In this document: one piece after another, positions 7,947 to 17,198 of the stretch
How the letters are laid out: every line of letters begins with the position of its first letter
How positions within the stretch are numbered: the first letter of the stretch is position 1
NCBI GenBank assembly: GCA_030151225.1
Contig: JASLEG010000088.1
Location: forward strand, 1 to 41,516
Direction of reading: 5' to 3'
Length of the DNA stretch: 41,516 nt
Source of the DNA: Burkholderia sp.
GTDB lineage: Bacteria > Pseudomonadota > Gammaproteobacteria > Burkholderiales > Burkholderiaceae
Notes under the pieces: generated by a model
What the model was told of the DNA's origin: nothing
The model's input: the letters and a program-made list of their open reading frames with translations, nothing else
The model's database searches: none
Translations under genes and position numbers: made by a program

Positions 7947-10900
7947 ATGACGAAGGACGATTCCGCCCCCATCGATCACGACGCCGCACCGGGCGGCCCG
8001 CCGCCCGACGGGCCGCGCCCGCCCGATGATCCGCAGGCGCCGCCGCCGCCGCGCAGGCGGCGTCGCGTGCTGCGCGCGCTGGCCTGGAGCGGGCTCGTGC
8101 TGGTGCTGCTCGTGGTGCTGCTGGCGGGCGCGCTCGCCGCGGCGGTCACCACCGAGCGCGGCACGAAGCTCGCGTGGCAGGCCGCCGTGTCGGTGCTGCA
8201 CGGGCGGCTGGCCGGCACGCTCGAGGGCGGCTCGCTGGCGAGCGGCGTGCGCATCGCGCAACTGGCCTGGACCGCGCCGCACGGCAAGGGCACCGAGGTG
8301 CGCATCGATCGCGTCGAGGCGCGCTGGGCGCTCACGCGTGCGCCGCTGCGCTTCACGCTCGACTATCTGCGTGCCGGCACGATCGACGTCGAGGTCGTGC
8401 CGTCGCCATCGAGCAGCTCGCCCACCGTGCTGCCCCGGAACCTGAACCTGCCGCTGCAGCTCGTGCTGCGCGAGGTGCGCTTCGACACGCTGCGGATCCA
8501 CGAGGCGGGCGCGACCACCGAGCTGACGCGCTTCCGCCTGCACGGCGACAGCGACGGGCGCCATCACACGCTCGCGGTCGACTCGCTCGACACGCCGTTC
8601 GGGGCCGTCACGGCGAACGCGCGGCTCGACGGCGCGCGGCCGTTCGCGATCACGGGCGCGGCCACCTATTCGGGCAAGCTCTCGAAGGAGCAGGTCGACG
8701 CGCACGCGACGCTGTCGGGTTCGCTCGAGGCGCTCGCCGTCGATCTCGACGCCACCGGCATGAAGCTCGCCGGTCGCGCGCACGTGGAGGCTGCGCCGTT
8801 CGGCGCGGTGCCGCTCACGCGCGCGACGCTCGCCTTCGATCACGTGAATCCGCGCACGCTGGTGCCCACCGCGCCGGCCGCCGACCTCGACGTGCGCGCC
8901 GACATCGCGCCGGCCGGCGAGGCGAGCGGCGACGATCACGGCGTGTCGGCGCGTGCGCTGGCCGCGATCGTGGCGTCGGGGGCTTCCTCGGCATCGGCGG
9001 CATCGGCTGCATCGGCCACCGCCGTGGCATCCCCGGGTTCCACGGCCGTCGCTGAACACGGCGCGAGCGCGCCGGCCACGGCCCGCGCATCGGGTTCTCG
9101 CCCGCTCGTGGTGGCCGGCACGCTGTCGGTCGTCAACGCCACGCCCGGCACGCTGGCCGACGGCAAGCTGCCGCTGGTCGACATCCACGCGAAGCTGCAC
9201 CTCGACGCGCACGCGCAGCGCATCGACGATTTCACGATGCGCCTGCTGCGCAACGGCAGCGTGACGGGGGGCGGTGCGCTCGCCTCGACGCGCGGCCGCT
9301 TCGACCTGAAGGTGGCCGAGCTCGATCCGACGCTGTTCTCCGCGGCGGTGCGGCCGATGCGGCTCGGCGGCCCGGTGGCGCTGTCGCTCGACGGCGGCTC
9401 GCAGCACGCGGTGGTCGACCTGACCGATCCGAAGCTCGCGCTCGGCCTGTCCGCCGACGTCGTGACGGACACCAACGCCACCACGATCCGGCGCGCGCGC
9501 GTGTCGGCCGGCAAGGGCCGGGTGGACCTGAGCGGCGTGCTCAAGCACGACAAGGCGTCGAGCTACGACCTCAAGGCCGCGCTGATCGATTTCAACCCGC
9601 TCGCGTTCTCGACGATGACGGCGCCGGCCGTGAAGGGCGGTGCAGGCAGCGGCGCGAAACCCGCCGGCAAGGCCCCGGCCCGCGCGGGCCGCCCGGTCGA
9701 GGCGCGCGTGAACGGCACGCTGACGGCCAGCGGCGCGCTCGCGCCGGTGCTGACGAGCCGGCTGCAGTTCAAGCTCGGCGAGAGCGTGTACGACGGCGTG
9801 CCGATGACGGGCCAGGGCTCGCTGCAGGTGGCCGGCACGCGGCTGCTGCCGAGCACCGCGGATCTCTCGGTGGCCGGCAATCAGGTGCGGCTGAACGGCA
9901 GCTTCGGCGCGCCCGGCGACACGCTGCGCTTCGCGATCGACGCGCCGCAGCTCGACCGCCTCGGTTTCGGCCTGCAGGGGCTCGTGTCGGCGCACGGCGA
10001 GCTGACGGGCAGCCTCGCCCATCCGAACGTCACGGCCGATTACCGCGCCACCGGCGTGGTGGTGGGCAGCAACCGGATCGGCGCGGCCCAGGGCAGCGCC
10101 GACATTCGCGACGGCGCGAACGGCGCGCTCGCGTTCTCGGTCGACGCCAGCGATCTCGCGCTCGGCTCGCTCGACCTGAAATCGGTGCAGGCCAGGCTGG
10201 CCGGCACGCGCGCGCGGCACACGCTCGACGCGAGCGCGCTGGGCAGCGCCGACGGCCGCGTCATCAACCTGCACGTGGCGGCCGCGGGCGGCCTCGTGCA
10301 GAGCGGTGGCGCGAGCCGCTGGGACGGCACCGTCTCGCAGCTCGTGAACCGCGGCACGCCGGCCGTCTCGCTCGACGCGCCGCTCACCGTGTCGGCCGGT
10401 GCCGATCGCGTGGTGCTCGGCGCCACCAGGCTGAACATCGAGGGCGCCGTGATCGATCTGCGCAGCTTCGTGCTCGATCACGGCACGCTGCGCACGGCCG
10501 GCGCGCTGACCAATCTGTCGATCGCGCGCGCGCTGCAGGTGCGCGAATTCCTGACCGGCGAGCACGCGCCCGTGCGCACCGATCTCGTGCTCGACGGCGA
10601 CTGGGATCTCGCGCTCGCCAATACCGCCACGGGCCACGTGCAGATCCGCCGCCGCTCGGGCGACGTCACCGTGGAAGTGGGGCGCGGCATCGCTTCGCTG
10701 GGCATCACCGATCTGAACGCGCGCGCCGAGTTCGGCGCCGGCGATCGCCTGAATGCCACCGTGCACGCCAAGGCGAGCCGCCTCGGCACGGCCGACGCCA
10801 CGCTCGGCATTCCGTTCGCGATGCAGGACGGCACGATCGGCCTGGCCGAGAACGGCGCGCTGTCGGGCAACGTCGCCGTGGATCTGCCGGCGCTGCGCAC

Positions 10901-12191
10901 CACCGGCGGCCTGCTCGGGCCGAGCTACCTGTTCGACGGCCGTGCCGCGCTGAAGCTCACGGTGGCGGGCACGCCGGCCAAGCCCGACCTGTCGGGCGAG
11001 CTGACCGGCGACAACCTGTCGGTGACGGTGGTCGATCAGGGCGTGCAACTGAAGGACGGCATCGTGCGCGTGAAGCTGACCGACAACCTCGTGGAGTTCC
11101 AGCAGGTGGAGTTCCATGGCGCCGACGGCACGCTGCGCGCGCTCGGCCGGGTGCGACTCGACGGCGGTGCGCCCGATCTCGCGGCCAGCATCGTGGCCGA
11201 CAAGCTCGAGCTGTTCGCCTCGCCCGATCGCAAGCTGTCGCTGTCGGGCAGCGCCAGCGTGAAGAACGAGGGCCCGCACGGGCAGCTCGCGATCGACGGC
11301 AAGTTCGGCGTGGATCAGGCGCTGTTCGACCTGCCCGAATCGTCGGCGCCGTCGCTGTCCGACGACGTCGTGATCGTGCGCCCCGACGGCACCGTGCCCG
11401 GCGAGATTCGCGGCGGCGCCATGAAGACGATCGCCGACAAGCCCGCGCCGTCGCTCGGGCCGCGCGCGAACATCGACATCGATCTCGGCAACCGCTTCCG
11501 CTTCAAGGGCCACGGCGCCGATCTGGGCCTGAGCGGCACCATCACCGTGATGAGCGCGCCGGGCATTGCGCTGCGCGCGGTCGGCAACGTGCGCGTGACG
11601 GAGGGTTCCACCTATTCGACCTTCGGGCGCAAGCTGTCGATCGAGAACGGCTTCTTCACCTTCAACGGGCCGATCTCGAACCCCGGCATCAACATCCTCG
11701 CGATGCGGCGCAACCAGGAGGTGGAGGCCGGCGTGCAGGTGACGGGCACCGTGCAGGCGCCCACCGCGAAGCTCGTGTCCGAGCCGAACGTGGCCGACAA
11801 CGAGAAGCTGTCGTGGCTGCTGTTCGGGCACGGCACCGATCAGGGCAACAACCTGGGTCAGCAGAACACCATGACCACGGCGCTGGCCCTGCTCGGCAGC
11901 GCGAGCGGCAAGCGCATCGCGCAGACGGTGGGCCTCGACGAGTTCACGATCGGCCGCAGCGACGTGGGCCTGACCGATCCGCAGGTGGTGCAGCTCTCGA
12001 AGGCGATCAACGAGCGTTTCGTGCTGGGCTACGAGCAGGGCCTGCAGTCGGCCAGCAATGCGTTCAAGGCGACGGTGAACCTGTCGCGCTTCTGGTCGGT
12101 GTCGGCGTATGGCGGCACCTTCCAGGGGCTGGACCTGAACTACACGCGGCGCTTCGACAGGTGGTGGTGGGCGCGCCGGCGCGGCAAGTGA
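7947..12191 (+). CDS. tamB: Translocation and assembly module inner-membrane protein TamB
   Basis: This is a 1414-residue AsmA-like protein. One N-terminal membrane anchor lies at about residues 47-70. A very long repetitive beta-rich periplasmic region follows, and the conserved TamB/DUF490 C-terminal domain ends it (about 1000-1414, with GVQVTGTVQAPTAKLVSEP and LSWLLFGHG). TamB proteins span the periplasm as a hydrophobic groove and partner TamA; they are implicated in phospholipid transport to the outer membrane. The anchor is preceded by a Pro/Gly/Asp-rich cytoplasmic tail. An Ala/Ser-rich low-complexity insert at about residues 343-385 (GASSASAASAASATAVAS) looks lineage-specific. The start is 21 bases after the tamA stop. 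Transcription probably ends at the hairpin 12232-12262. Confidence 0.95.
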   Translation: MTKDDSAPIDHDAAPGGPPPDGPRPPDDPQAPPPPRRRRRVLRALAWSGLVLVLLVVLLAGALAAAVTTERGTKLAWQAAVSVLHGRLAGTLEGGSLASGVRIAQLAWTAPHGKGTEVRIDRVEARWALTRAPLRFTLDYLRAGTIDVEVVPSPSSSSPTVLPRNLNLPLQLVLREVRFDTLRIHEAGATTELTRFRLHGDSDGRHHTLAVDSLDTPFGAVTANARLDGARPFAITGAATYSGKLSKEQVDAHATLSGSLEALAVDLDATGMKLAGRAHVEAAPFGAVPLTRATLAFDHVNPRTLVPTAPAADLDVRADIAPAGEASGDDHGVSARALAAIVASGASSASAASAASATAVASPGSTAVAEHGASAPATARASGSRPLVVAGTLSVVNATPGTLADGKLPLVDIHAKLHLDAHAQRIDDFTMRLLRNGSVTGGGALASTRGRFDLKVAELDPTLFSAAVRPMRLGGPVALSLDGGSQHAVVDLTDPKLALGLSADVVTDTNATTIRRARVSAGKGRVDLSGVLKHDKASSYDLKAALIDFNPLAFSTMTAPAVKGGAGSGAKPAGKAPARAGRPVEARVNGTLTASGALAPVLTSRLQFKLGESVYDGVPMTGQGSLQVAGTRLLPSTADLSVAGNQVRLNGSFGAPGDTLRFAIDAPQLDRLGFGLQGLVSAHGELTGSLAHPNVTADYRATGVVVGSNRIGAAQGSADIRDGANGALAFSVDASDLALGSLDLKSVQARLAGTRARHTLDASALGSADGRVINLHVAAAGGLVQSGGASRWDGTVSQLVNRGTPAVSLDAPLTVSAGADRVVLGATRLNIEGAVIDLRSFVLDHGTLRTAGALTNLSIARALQVREFLTGEHAPVRTDLVLDGDWDLALANTATGHVQIRRRSGDVTVEVGRGIASLGITDLNARAEFGAGDRLNATVHAKASRLGTADATLGIPFAMQDGTIGLAENGALSGNVAVDLPALRTTGGLLGPSYLFDGRAALKLTVAGTPAKPDLSGELTGDNLSVTVVDQGVQLKDGIVRVKLTDNLVEFQQVEFHGADGTLRALGRVRLDGGAPDLAASIVADKLELFASPDRKLSLSGSASVKNEGPHGQLAIDGKFGVDQALFDLPESSAPSLSDDVVIVRPDGTVPGEIRGGAMKTIADKPAPSLGPRANIDIDLGNRFRFKGHGADLGLSGTITVMSAPGIALRAVGNVRVTEGSTYSTFGRKLSIENGFFTFNGPISNPGINILAMRRNQEVEAGVQVTGTVQAPTAKLVSEPNVADNEKLSWLLFGHGTDQGNNLGQQNTMTTALALLGSASGKRIAQTVGLDEFTIGRSDVGLTDPQVVQLSKAINERFVLGYEQGLQSASNAFKATVNLSRFWSVSAYGGTFQGLDLNYTRRFDRWWWARRRGK

Positions 12192-12231
12192 TGCGTGCCT
12201 TGCGTGGCGAAGTTCGGTAAGCGCGCAGGCA

Positions 12232-12262
12232 ACAAAAAACCCGCTCCGGAGCGGGTTTCTTG
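12232..12262. terminator. Bidirectional intrinsic terminator between tamB and metG
   Basis: The 20-base palindrome at 12238-12257 (core CCCGCTCCGGAGCGGG) is flanked by an A-run on the left and TTTCTTGTT on the right. It therefore reads as an intrinsic terminator on both strands: for tamB going right, and even better for metG going left. Confidence 0.88.
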
Positions 12263-12286
12263 TTGGTGCTGCACAAGCGGAAAGCA

Positions 12287-14431
12287 TCAGCTCACGCGCA
12301 TGCCCGGCTTCGCGCCGCTGTGCGGCTCGAGGATGTAGAGGCCCGGTTCCGCGTTCTCGTCCTTCGACGAGGCGGCCAGCACCATGCCTTCCGACACGCC
12401 GAACTTCATCTTGCGCGGCGCGAGGTTGGCCACCATCACCGTGAGCTTGCCGACCAGATCCTCGGGCTTGTAGGCGGACTTGATGCCCGAGAACACGTTG
12501 CGCGTCTTCTCCTCGCCCACGTCGAGCGTGAGCTGCAGCAGCTTGTCCGAGCCTTCCACGGCCTGGCAGGCCACGATCTTCGCGATCCGCAGGTCGATCT
12601 TGGTGAAGTCGTCGATCGAGATGATGCCGTCGCTGGCCGGCGCGGCGGCTTCCCTCGCTGCCTTCTTCTTCGCGTCCTTGGCGTCCGTCGAACCCTTCGC
12701 GGCGGCCTCGGTGGCGGCCGGGGCGAGCGAGCCGCGGTTGGCGGCCAGCAGCGCCTCGACCTGCTTCGGGTCGACGCGCGTCATCAGGTGCTGATACGCG
12801 TTGATCGGTTGCGCCGACGCCAGCGGCGTGGCCGCGCTCGCCCAGGTGAGCGGCGCGATCGACAGGAAGCGCTCGACCGCTTCCACGAGCGTCGGCAGCA
12901 CCGGCTTCAGCGCCAGCGACAGCAGGCGGAACGCCTCGAGGCTCACGCTGCAGGTTTCGTGCAGCGCCACGGCGTTGGCCGGATCCTTGGCCTGTTCCCA
13001 CGGCTTGGCCGTGTCGACGTAGCCGTTCACGGCATCGGCCAGCTCCATGGTCTGGCGCAGCGCGCGGCCGTATTCGCGCGCCTCGTAGTGGGCGGCGATC
13101 TGCGGGATCGCCTCGCGCAGCGACACGACGAGCGGATGGTTCATCGCGCTGTCCTGCACGCGGCCCTCGAAGCGCTTGATCAGGAAGCCCGCGGCGCGGC
13201 TCGCGATGTTCACGTACTTGCCCACCAGGTCGCTGTTCACGCGGGCCTGGAAGTCGTCGAGGTTCAGGTCGAGATCTTCCATCGTCGCGTTCAGCTTCGC
13301 GGCGAAGTAGTAGCGCAGCCATTCCGGGTTCAGGCCCGTGTCGATCACGCTCTTGGCCGTGATGAAGGTGCCGCGCGACTTCGACATCTTCGCGCCGTCC
13401 ACGGTCAGGAAGCCGTGCGCGAACACGTTGGTCGGCGTGCGGTGGCCCGAGAACTCGAGCATCGCCGGCCAGAACAGCGTGTGGAAGTACAGGATGTCCT
13501 TGCCGATGAAGTGATATTGCTCGGCGGTCGAATCCGGGCGTGTCCACGCGTCGAAATCGAGGCCGAGGCGGTCGGCCAGGTTCTTGAAGCTCGCGTAGTA
13601 GCCCACCGGCGCGTCGAGCCACACGTAGAAGTACTTGCCGGGCGCGCCCGGGATCTCGAAGCCGAAATACGGCGCGTCGCGCGAGATGTCCCAGTCGGCC
13701 AGCTTCGCCTCGCCGGCGTCGCCGAGCCACTCGCGCATCTTGTTGGTGGCTTCGGGCTGGGCGAGACCGCCCACCCAGCCGCGCAGGAAGTTCTCGCAGC
13801 GCGGGTCGGACAGCTTGAAGAAGTGGTGCGTCGAGGTCTTGCGCACGGGCGTCGCACCCGACACCACCGAGTACGGATTGAGCAGTTCGGTGGGCAGGTA
13901 GGTCGAGCCGCACACTTCGCAGCTGTCGCCGTACTGGTCCTTGGCGTGACACTTCGGGCACTCGCCCTTGATGAAGCGGTCCGGCAGGAACATTTCCTTG
14001 ACCGGATCGTAGGCCTGCTCGATGTCGCGCTCGGCGATCAGGCCCGCTTCCTTCAGCTTCAGATAGATGTTCTCGCTGAGGACGCGGTTTTCCTCGGAAT
14101 CGGTCGAGTGGAAATTGTCGAACGAGATGCCGAAGCTGTCGAAATCGCGCTTGTGCTCGCCCCAGACGCGCTCGATCAACTGCTTCGGCGTGAGGCCTTC
14201 CTGCTCCGCGCGCAGCATGATCGGCGTGCCGTGGGTGTCGTCGGCGCCGATGTAGTAGACCTCGTGGCCGTGCATTCGCAGCGACCGCACCCAGATGTCC
14301 GTCTGGATGTACTCCACCAGATGGCCGATGTGGATCTGCCCGTTCGCGTAGGGCAGTGCGGAAGTCACGAAGATCTGGCGGCGGCTCGCGGGCGCGCCGG
14401 CCGGCACGGTATTGAGGTCGGATGCGGACAT
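12287..14431 (-). CDS. metG: Methionyl-tRNA synthetase
   Basis: The enzyme charges tRNA-Met and initiator tRNA. The product is 714 residues, the long MetG1 form. The class I signature HIGH is at 34-37 and KMSKS at 348-352. A zinc knuckle with two Cys-x2-Cys pairs (CPKC and CEVC) lies in the connective peptide. An anticodon-binding helical domain follows. An EMAP-II-like tRNA-binding domain makes up the last 115 residues, joined through an Ala/Lys-rich linker (KGSTDAKDAKKKAAREAA). The ATG at 14431 is chosen: the frame is open upstream, but that part is Arg/Pro-rich with no family match. It is convergent with tamB across a strong bidirectional terminator. Confidence 0.97.
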   Translation of the reverse strand: MSASDLNTVPAGAPASRRQIFVTSALPYANGQIHIGHLVEYIQTDIWVRSLRMHGHEVYYIGADDTHGTPIMLRAEQEGLTPKQLIERVWGEHKRDFDSFGISFDNFHSTDSEENRVLSENIYLKLKEAGLIAERDIEQAYDPVKEMFLPDRFIKGECPKCHAKDQYGDSCEVCGSTYLPTELLNPYSVVSGATPVRKTSTHHFFKLSDPRCENFLRGWVGGLAQPEATNKMREWLGDAGEAKLADWDISRDAPYFGFEIPGAPGKYFYVWLDAPVGYYASFKNLADRLGLDFDAWTRPDSTAEQYHFIGKDILYFHTLFWPAMLEFSGHRTPTNVFAHGFLTVDGAKMSKSRGTFITAKSVIDTGLNPEWLRYYFAAKLNATMEDLDLNLDDFQARVNSDLVGKYVNIASRAAGFLIKRFEGRVQDSAMNHPLVVSLREAIPQIAAHYEAREYGRALRQTMELADAVNGYVDTAKPWEQAKDPANAVALHETCSVSLEAFRLLSLALKPVLPTLVEAVERFLSIAPLTWASAATPLASAQPINAYQHLMTRVDPKQVEALLAANRGSLAPAATEAAAKGSTDAKDAKKKAAREAAAPASDGIISIDDFTKIDLRIAKIVACQAVEGSDKLLQLTLDVGEEKTRNVFSGIKSAYKPEDLVGKLTVMVANLAPRKMKFGVSEGMVLAASSKDENAEPGLYILEPHSGAKPGMRVS

Positions 14432-14979
14432 AGGGTCGTCAGGAAAGCCGCGGCGGGCGCGGTGCAAATCGGGGGGAAACGCGTTGGAACCTGCGATTCT
14501 AGCAGGCGGGGCGGAATCGATTGCGGGCCGGGTGTGGACGCAAGCCTCGGGAACGGGAGAATCGGGTGGTTTTCGGCCGGTTTCGGGGCGATTTCGGCGC
14601 GCAAACGCGAGCATGTCCGGCGTGGGCGGGGCGGCGCGCGACAGTCTTTCTTACTGCTTTCGATTCGATGCGCGCGCAAGCAGGCAGGCGCCGTCGACAG
14701 GAAAACGCACGGCAGGCAAGCAGGAAGCGAGCGGAAAATGTTGCGTTGCGGCAGCCGGATTTCAGGCAAAAAAAACCGGGGCGGTGTTTGCCCCGGAGCA
14801 ACAACGACAAGAGGAGAATGGTGACGTGCCTGCAAAGCAACAAGCACGTACCGTAAGGAAAGACCAAGGGCCAATCAATAAGTTCGAAAAAATTTTCGGA
14901 TCCATATCGATTGCCTCAAAAGCCTTGCCTGGCGGGCCTGTGCACATGCCTCGCGCAGGCCCGCCGCTCCGGGCGTCGC
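14432..14979. other. 548-bp intergenic region (metG leader and ompA 3' region)
   Basis: No convincing gene is present. The region holds the metG promoter/leader and, at 14768-14796, the terminator of the OmpA-type gene. A 12-codon plus-strand frame (14818-14856) with a purine-rich stretch before its ATG was seen, but it has nothing else to support it. The part nearest the OmpA-type gene (14860-14930) is noticeably more AT-rich. Confidence 0.6.
14768..14796 (-). terminator. Intrinsic terminator downstream of the OmpA-like gene
   Basis: The stem CCGGGGC (14776-14782) / GCCCCGG (14790-14796) has a 7-base loop and is followed, on the minus strand, by eight U residues (the A-run at 14768-14775). 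It lies 184 bases past the stop of the OmpA-like gene and upstream of metG on the same strand, so it separates the two transcription units. Confidence 0.85.
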
Positions 14980-15639
14980 TTACTGTTGCGGCTGTTGCGG
15001 CGCGCGCAGATAGATTTCCACGCGGCGGTTCTGGGCACGGCCCGCGTCGGTCGCATTGTCTGCCACCGGGTTCGATGCACCCATGCCCTGGGCCGACAGG
15101 CGGCCACCGGCGACGCCGCGTTGCACCAGCGCCGTCACGACGCTCTGCGCGCGGTTCTGCGACAGGGCCTGGTTGTGGGCGGCCGAGCCGGTGCTGTCGG
15201 TGTAGCCGACCACCGAAGCGGTGATCTGCGGGTTCTGGTTCAGCGACGCGGACAGGTCGTTGAGCAGCGGCGCGAAGGCCGGCGTGATCGCGTACTGGTC
15301 GGTCGCGAAGGTCACCGAGCTCGGCACGTTCAGCTTCAGCGAGCCGTCCGGCTGTTCGGTCACCTGCGTGCCGGTGCGCTGGGCCGACGGCGCGATGCGG
15401 TTCCTGATCGCCTGCCAGTTGTAGCCGGTCACGCCGCCGACCAGCGCGCCGACGCCGGCGCCGATGGCCGCGCCCTTGCCGCCGCCCGCCAGTGCGCCGA
15501 TGCCGGCGCCGACCGCCGCGCCGGCACCCGTGCCGACCGCGGTGTTGTTGCCCTGTTGCGTGGCGCAGCCTGCGAGCAGGGCGCCTGCGAGGGCGAAGAC
15601 GGACAAGCGCGTCGCGATTTTGGTATTTTTGGTATTCAT
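14980..15639 (-). CDS. OmpA-family peptidoglycan-binding lipoprotein
   Basis: This is a 219-residue envelope lipoprotein. The signal peptide ends in the lipobox LLAGC, with lipidated Cys25. A glycine-zipper segment (about 35-70, repeats such as GAGAAVGAGIGALAGG) follows. An OmpA C-terminal domain (about 105-212) carries the peptidoglycan-binding signature, including VVGYTDSTGSAAHNQALSQNRAQSV and GMGASNPVADNATDAGRAQNRRVEI. It would tether the outer membrane to the cell wall, like Pal/YiaD-type proteins. The C-terminus is a Pro/Gln tail. AGAGGAA lies about six bases before the ATG. It is monocistronic: its own terminator follows, and it diverges from mrp/apbC. It is not Pal itself, since no tol genes are nearby and the zipper is extra. 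Confidence 0.9.
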   Translation of the reverse strand: MNTKNTKIATRLSVFALAGALLAGCATQQGNNTAVGTGAGAAVGAGIGALAGGGKGAAIGAGVGALVGGVTGYNWQAIRNRIAPSAQRTGTQVTEQPDGSLKLNVPSSVTFATDQYAITPAFAPLLNDLSASLNQNPQITASVVGYTDSTGSAAHNQALSQNRAQSVVTALVQRGVAGGRLSAQGMGASNPVADNATDAGRAQNRRVEIYLRAPQQPQQ

Positions 15640-15985
15640 GTCGAGTTCCTCTTTCTATTGAACGAGTCGGTCACTACGCGGTGCGAGAACCCGCGAGCAG
15701 GGCACCACCCGTGGGCCGCAAGCCCCGTTCGGGACCAAGGCTGTTTCGGACGGAGCGGCGTCCAGCCTCTACAATATAGGCGGTGCGGAGCCGATGTGGC
15801 CCCGAGGCGCGCCGCTGGCGATCATTGCGCCGCTACCGGTTTCGCGCAACGTCGTGCAATAAATTCTTTCACTTTTCCTGCCCGCCGCGCGCGGTCGAAC
15901 GCAGGCCCGCGATCGTTCCGGGGCCCGCTTCGATTCCGCCGGGAGTTCTGTCCCGCGCGGCGGCACGCGTATCCACGGAGTTTCG
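15640..15985. promoter_or_regulatory. Divergent promoter region, OmpA-like gene / mrp
   Basis: The 346-bp region between two divergent starts holds no gene. On the minus strand a TATATT -10-like hexamer (15773-15778) could serve the OmpA-like lipoprotein, but no good -35 was found. A short AT-rich patch at 15860-15873 could belong to the mrp promoter. Neither is strong enough to place a transcription start. Confidence 0.4.
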
Positions 15986-17074
15986 ATGAGTATTGACCGG
16001 GCCACTGTCGACGCCGCGCTCGCGGCGCTCGTCGACCCCAACACGGGCCGCCCCTACGCGGCCAGCAAGGGCATCCGCCACCTCGCGATCGAGAGCGACA
16101 CCGTGACGCTGACGGTCGTGCTCGGCTACCCGGCACGCAGCCAGCACGAGGACGTGCGCCAGCGCGTGGTCACCGCGCTCGCGCAGGTGCCGGGCGTGGC
16201 CGCGGCGCGCGTGGCGGTGGAGCAGGAGATCGTCGCGCACACCGTGCAGCGCGGGGTGAAGCTGCTGCCGAACGTGAAGAACATCGTGGCCGTGGCATCG
16301 GGCAAGGGCGGCGTGGGCAAGAGCACCACGGCCGTGAACCTCGCGCTCGCGCTGGCCCAGGAAGGCGCCTCGGTCGGCATCCTCGACGCCGACATCTACG
16401 GCCCCTCGCTGCCCACCATGCTCGGTGTGCACGGCCGCCCCGAGGCGCCCGACAACCAGTCGATGAACCCGATGGAAGGGCACGGCCTGCAGGCCAACTC
16501 GATCGGCTTCCTGATCGACGAGGACAACCCGATGGTGTGGCGCGGCCCGATGGCCACCTCGGCGCTCGAGCAGCTGCTGCGGCAGACCAACTGGCGTGAC
16601 CTCGACTACCTCGTGGTGGACATGCCGCCCGGCACCGGCGACATCCAGCTCACGCTCGCGCAGCGCGTGCCCGTGACGGGCGCCGTGATCGTCACCACGC
16701 CGCAGGACATCGCGCTGCTCGACGCGAAGAAGGGCCTGAAGATGTTCGAGAAGGTGGGCATTCCGATCCTCGGCATCGTCGAGAACATGAGCATCCACGT
16801 CTGCTCGAACTGCGGGCACGAGGAGCACATCTTCGGCGCGGGCGGCGCGGCGCGCATGGCCGCCGATTACGGCGCAACCGTGCTCGGCAGCCTGCCGCTC
16901 GACATCGCGATCCGCGAGCAGGCCGACAGCGGCACGCCCACCGTGGTCGCGGCGCCCGATTCGGCCGTGGCCGCGCGCTATCGCGAGATCGCGCGTCAGG
17001 TGGCGATCACGATCGCCGAGCGCTCGAAGGACATGACGTCGAAATTCCCGTCGATCGTGGTTCAAAATACGTAA
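15986..17074 (+). CDS. apbC: Iron-sulfur cluster carrier protein Mrp/ApbC
   Basis: This is a P-loop ATPase that binds and delivers Fe-S clusters in the cytoplasm. The product is 362 residues. The N-terminal DUF59/MIP18-like domain covers about residues 1-90. The deviant Walker A GKGGVGKSTT follows at about residue 106. The nucleotide-binding core holds YLVVDMPPGTGDIQL, and VCSNCGHEEH carries the Cys-x2-Cys pair that bridges the cluster in the dimer. CGGAG lies five bases before the ATG. It faces the OmpA-like gene divergently and is followed by the SOD-like gene after 124 bases. Family identity is certain; the symbols apbC and mrp are both used. Confidence 0.95.
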   Translation: MSIDRATVDAALAALVDPNTGRPYAASKGIRHLAIESDTVTLTVVLGYPARSQHEDVRQRVVTALAQVPGVAAARVAVEQEIVAHTVQRGVKLLPNVKNIVAVASGKGGVGKSTTAVNLALALAQEGASVGILDADIYGPSLPTMLGVHGRPEAPDNQSMNPMEGHGLQANSIGFLIDEDNPMVWRGPMATSALEQLLRQTNWRDLDYLVVDMPPGTGDIQLTLAQRVPVTGAVIVTTPQDIALLDAKKGLKMFEKVGIPILGIVENMSIHVCSNCGHEEHIFGAGGAARMAADYGATVLGSLPLDIAIREQADSGTPTVVAAPDSAVAARYREIARQVAITIAERSKDMTSKFPSIVVQNT

Positions 17075-17093
17075 AACCGGGCCGGAACCGCTG

Positions 17094-17121
17094 TTTCACG
17101 CGCGGAAACCCGGGGTATGAT
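17094..17121 (+). promoter_or_regulatory. Candidate sigma-70 promoter of the SOD-like gene
   Basis: TTTCAC (17094-17099), a 16-bp gap and TATGAT (17116-17121) lie 77 bp before the start codon of the SOD-like gene, in the gap after apbC. The match is moderate and was found by eye only. Confidence 0.35.
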
Positions 17122-17198
17122 GACGTCTTTCCCCTGGACCCCTTTCTGCCCGTCCCGCAGGTACGTCTATCCGGTGTGCGTGCGGGCGTGAGGATCGC

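Noticed and set aside
8980..9060. CATCGG-type repeats in tamB as a possible CRISPR or mobile repeat
   Set aside because: Short imperfect repeats in frame, encoding an Ala/Ser linker inside tamB, without spacers or inverted ends.
5637..13961. Very long open frame (over 2,700 codons) on the minus strand opposite tamA and tamB
   Set aside because: Its translation is Arg/His/Ala-rich without domains, it spans two well-supported plus-strand genes and a terminator, and it is the usual shadow frame of GC-rich coding DNA.
14818..14856. Leader-peptide-like 12-codon frame with a purine-rich ribosome binding site
   Set aside because: It is on the plus strand while the flanking genes are on the minus strand, has no amino-acid run typical of attenuator peptides, and no following structure or gene.
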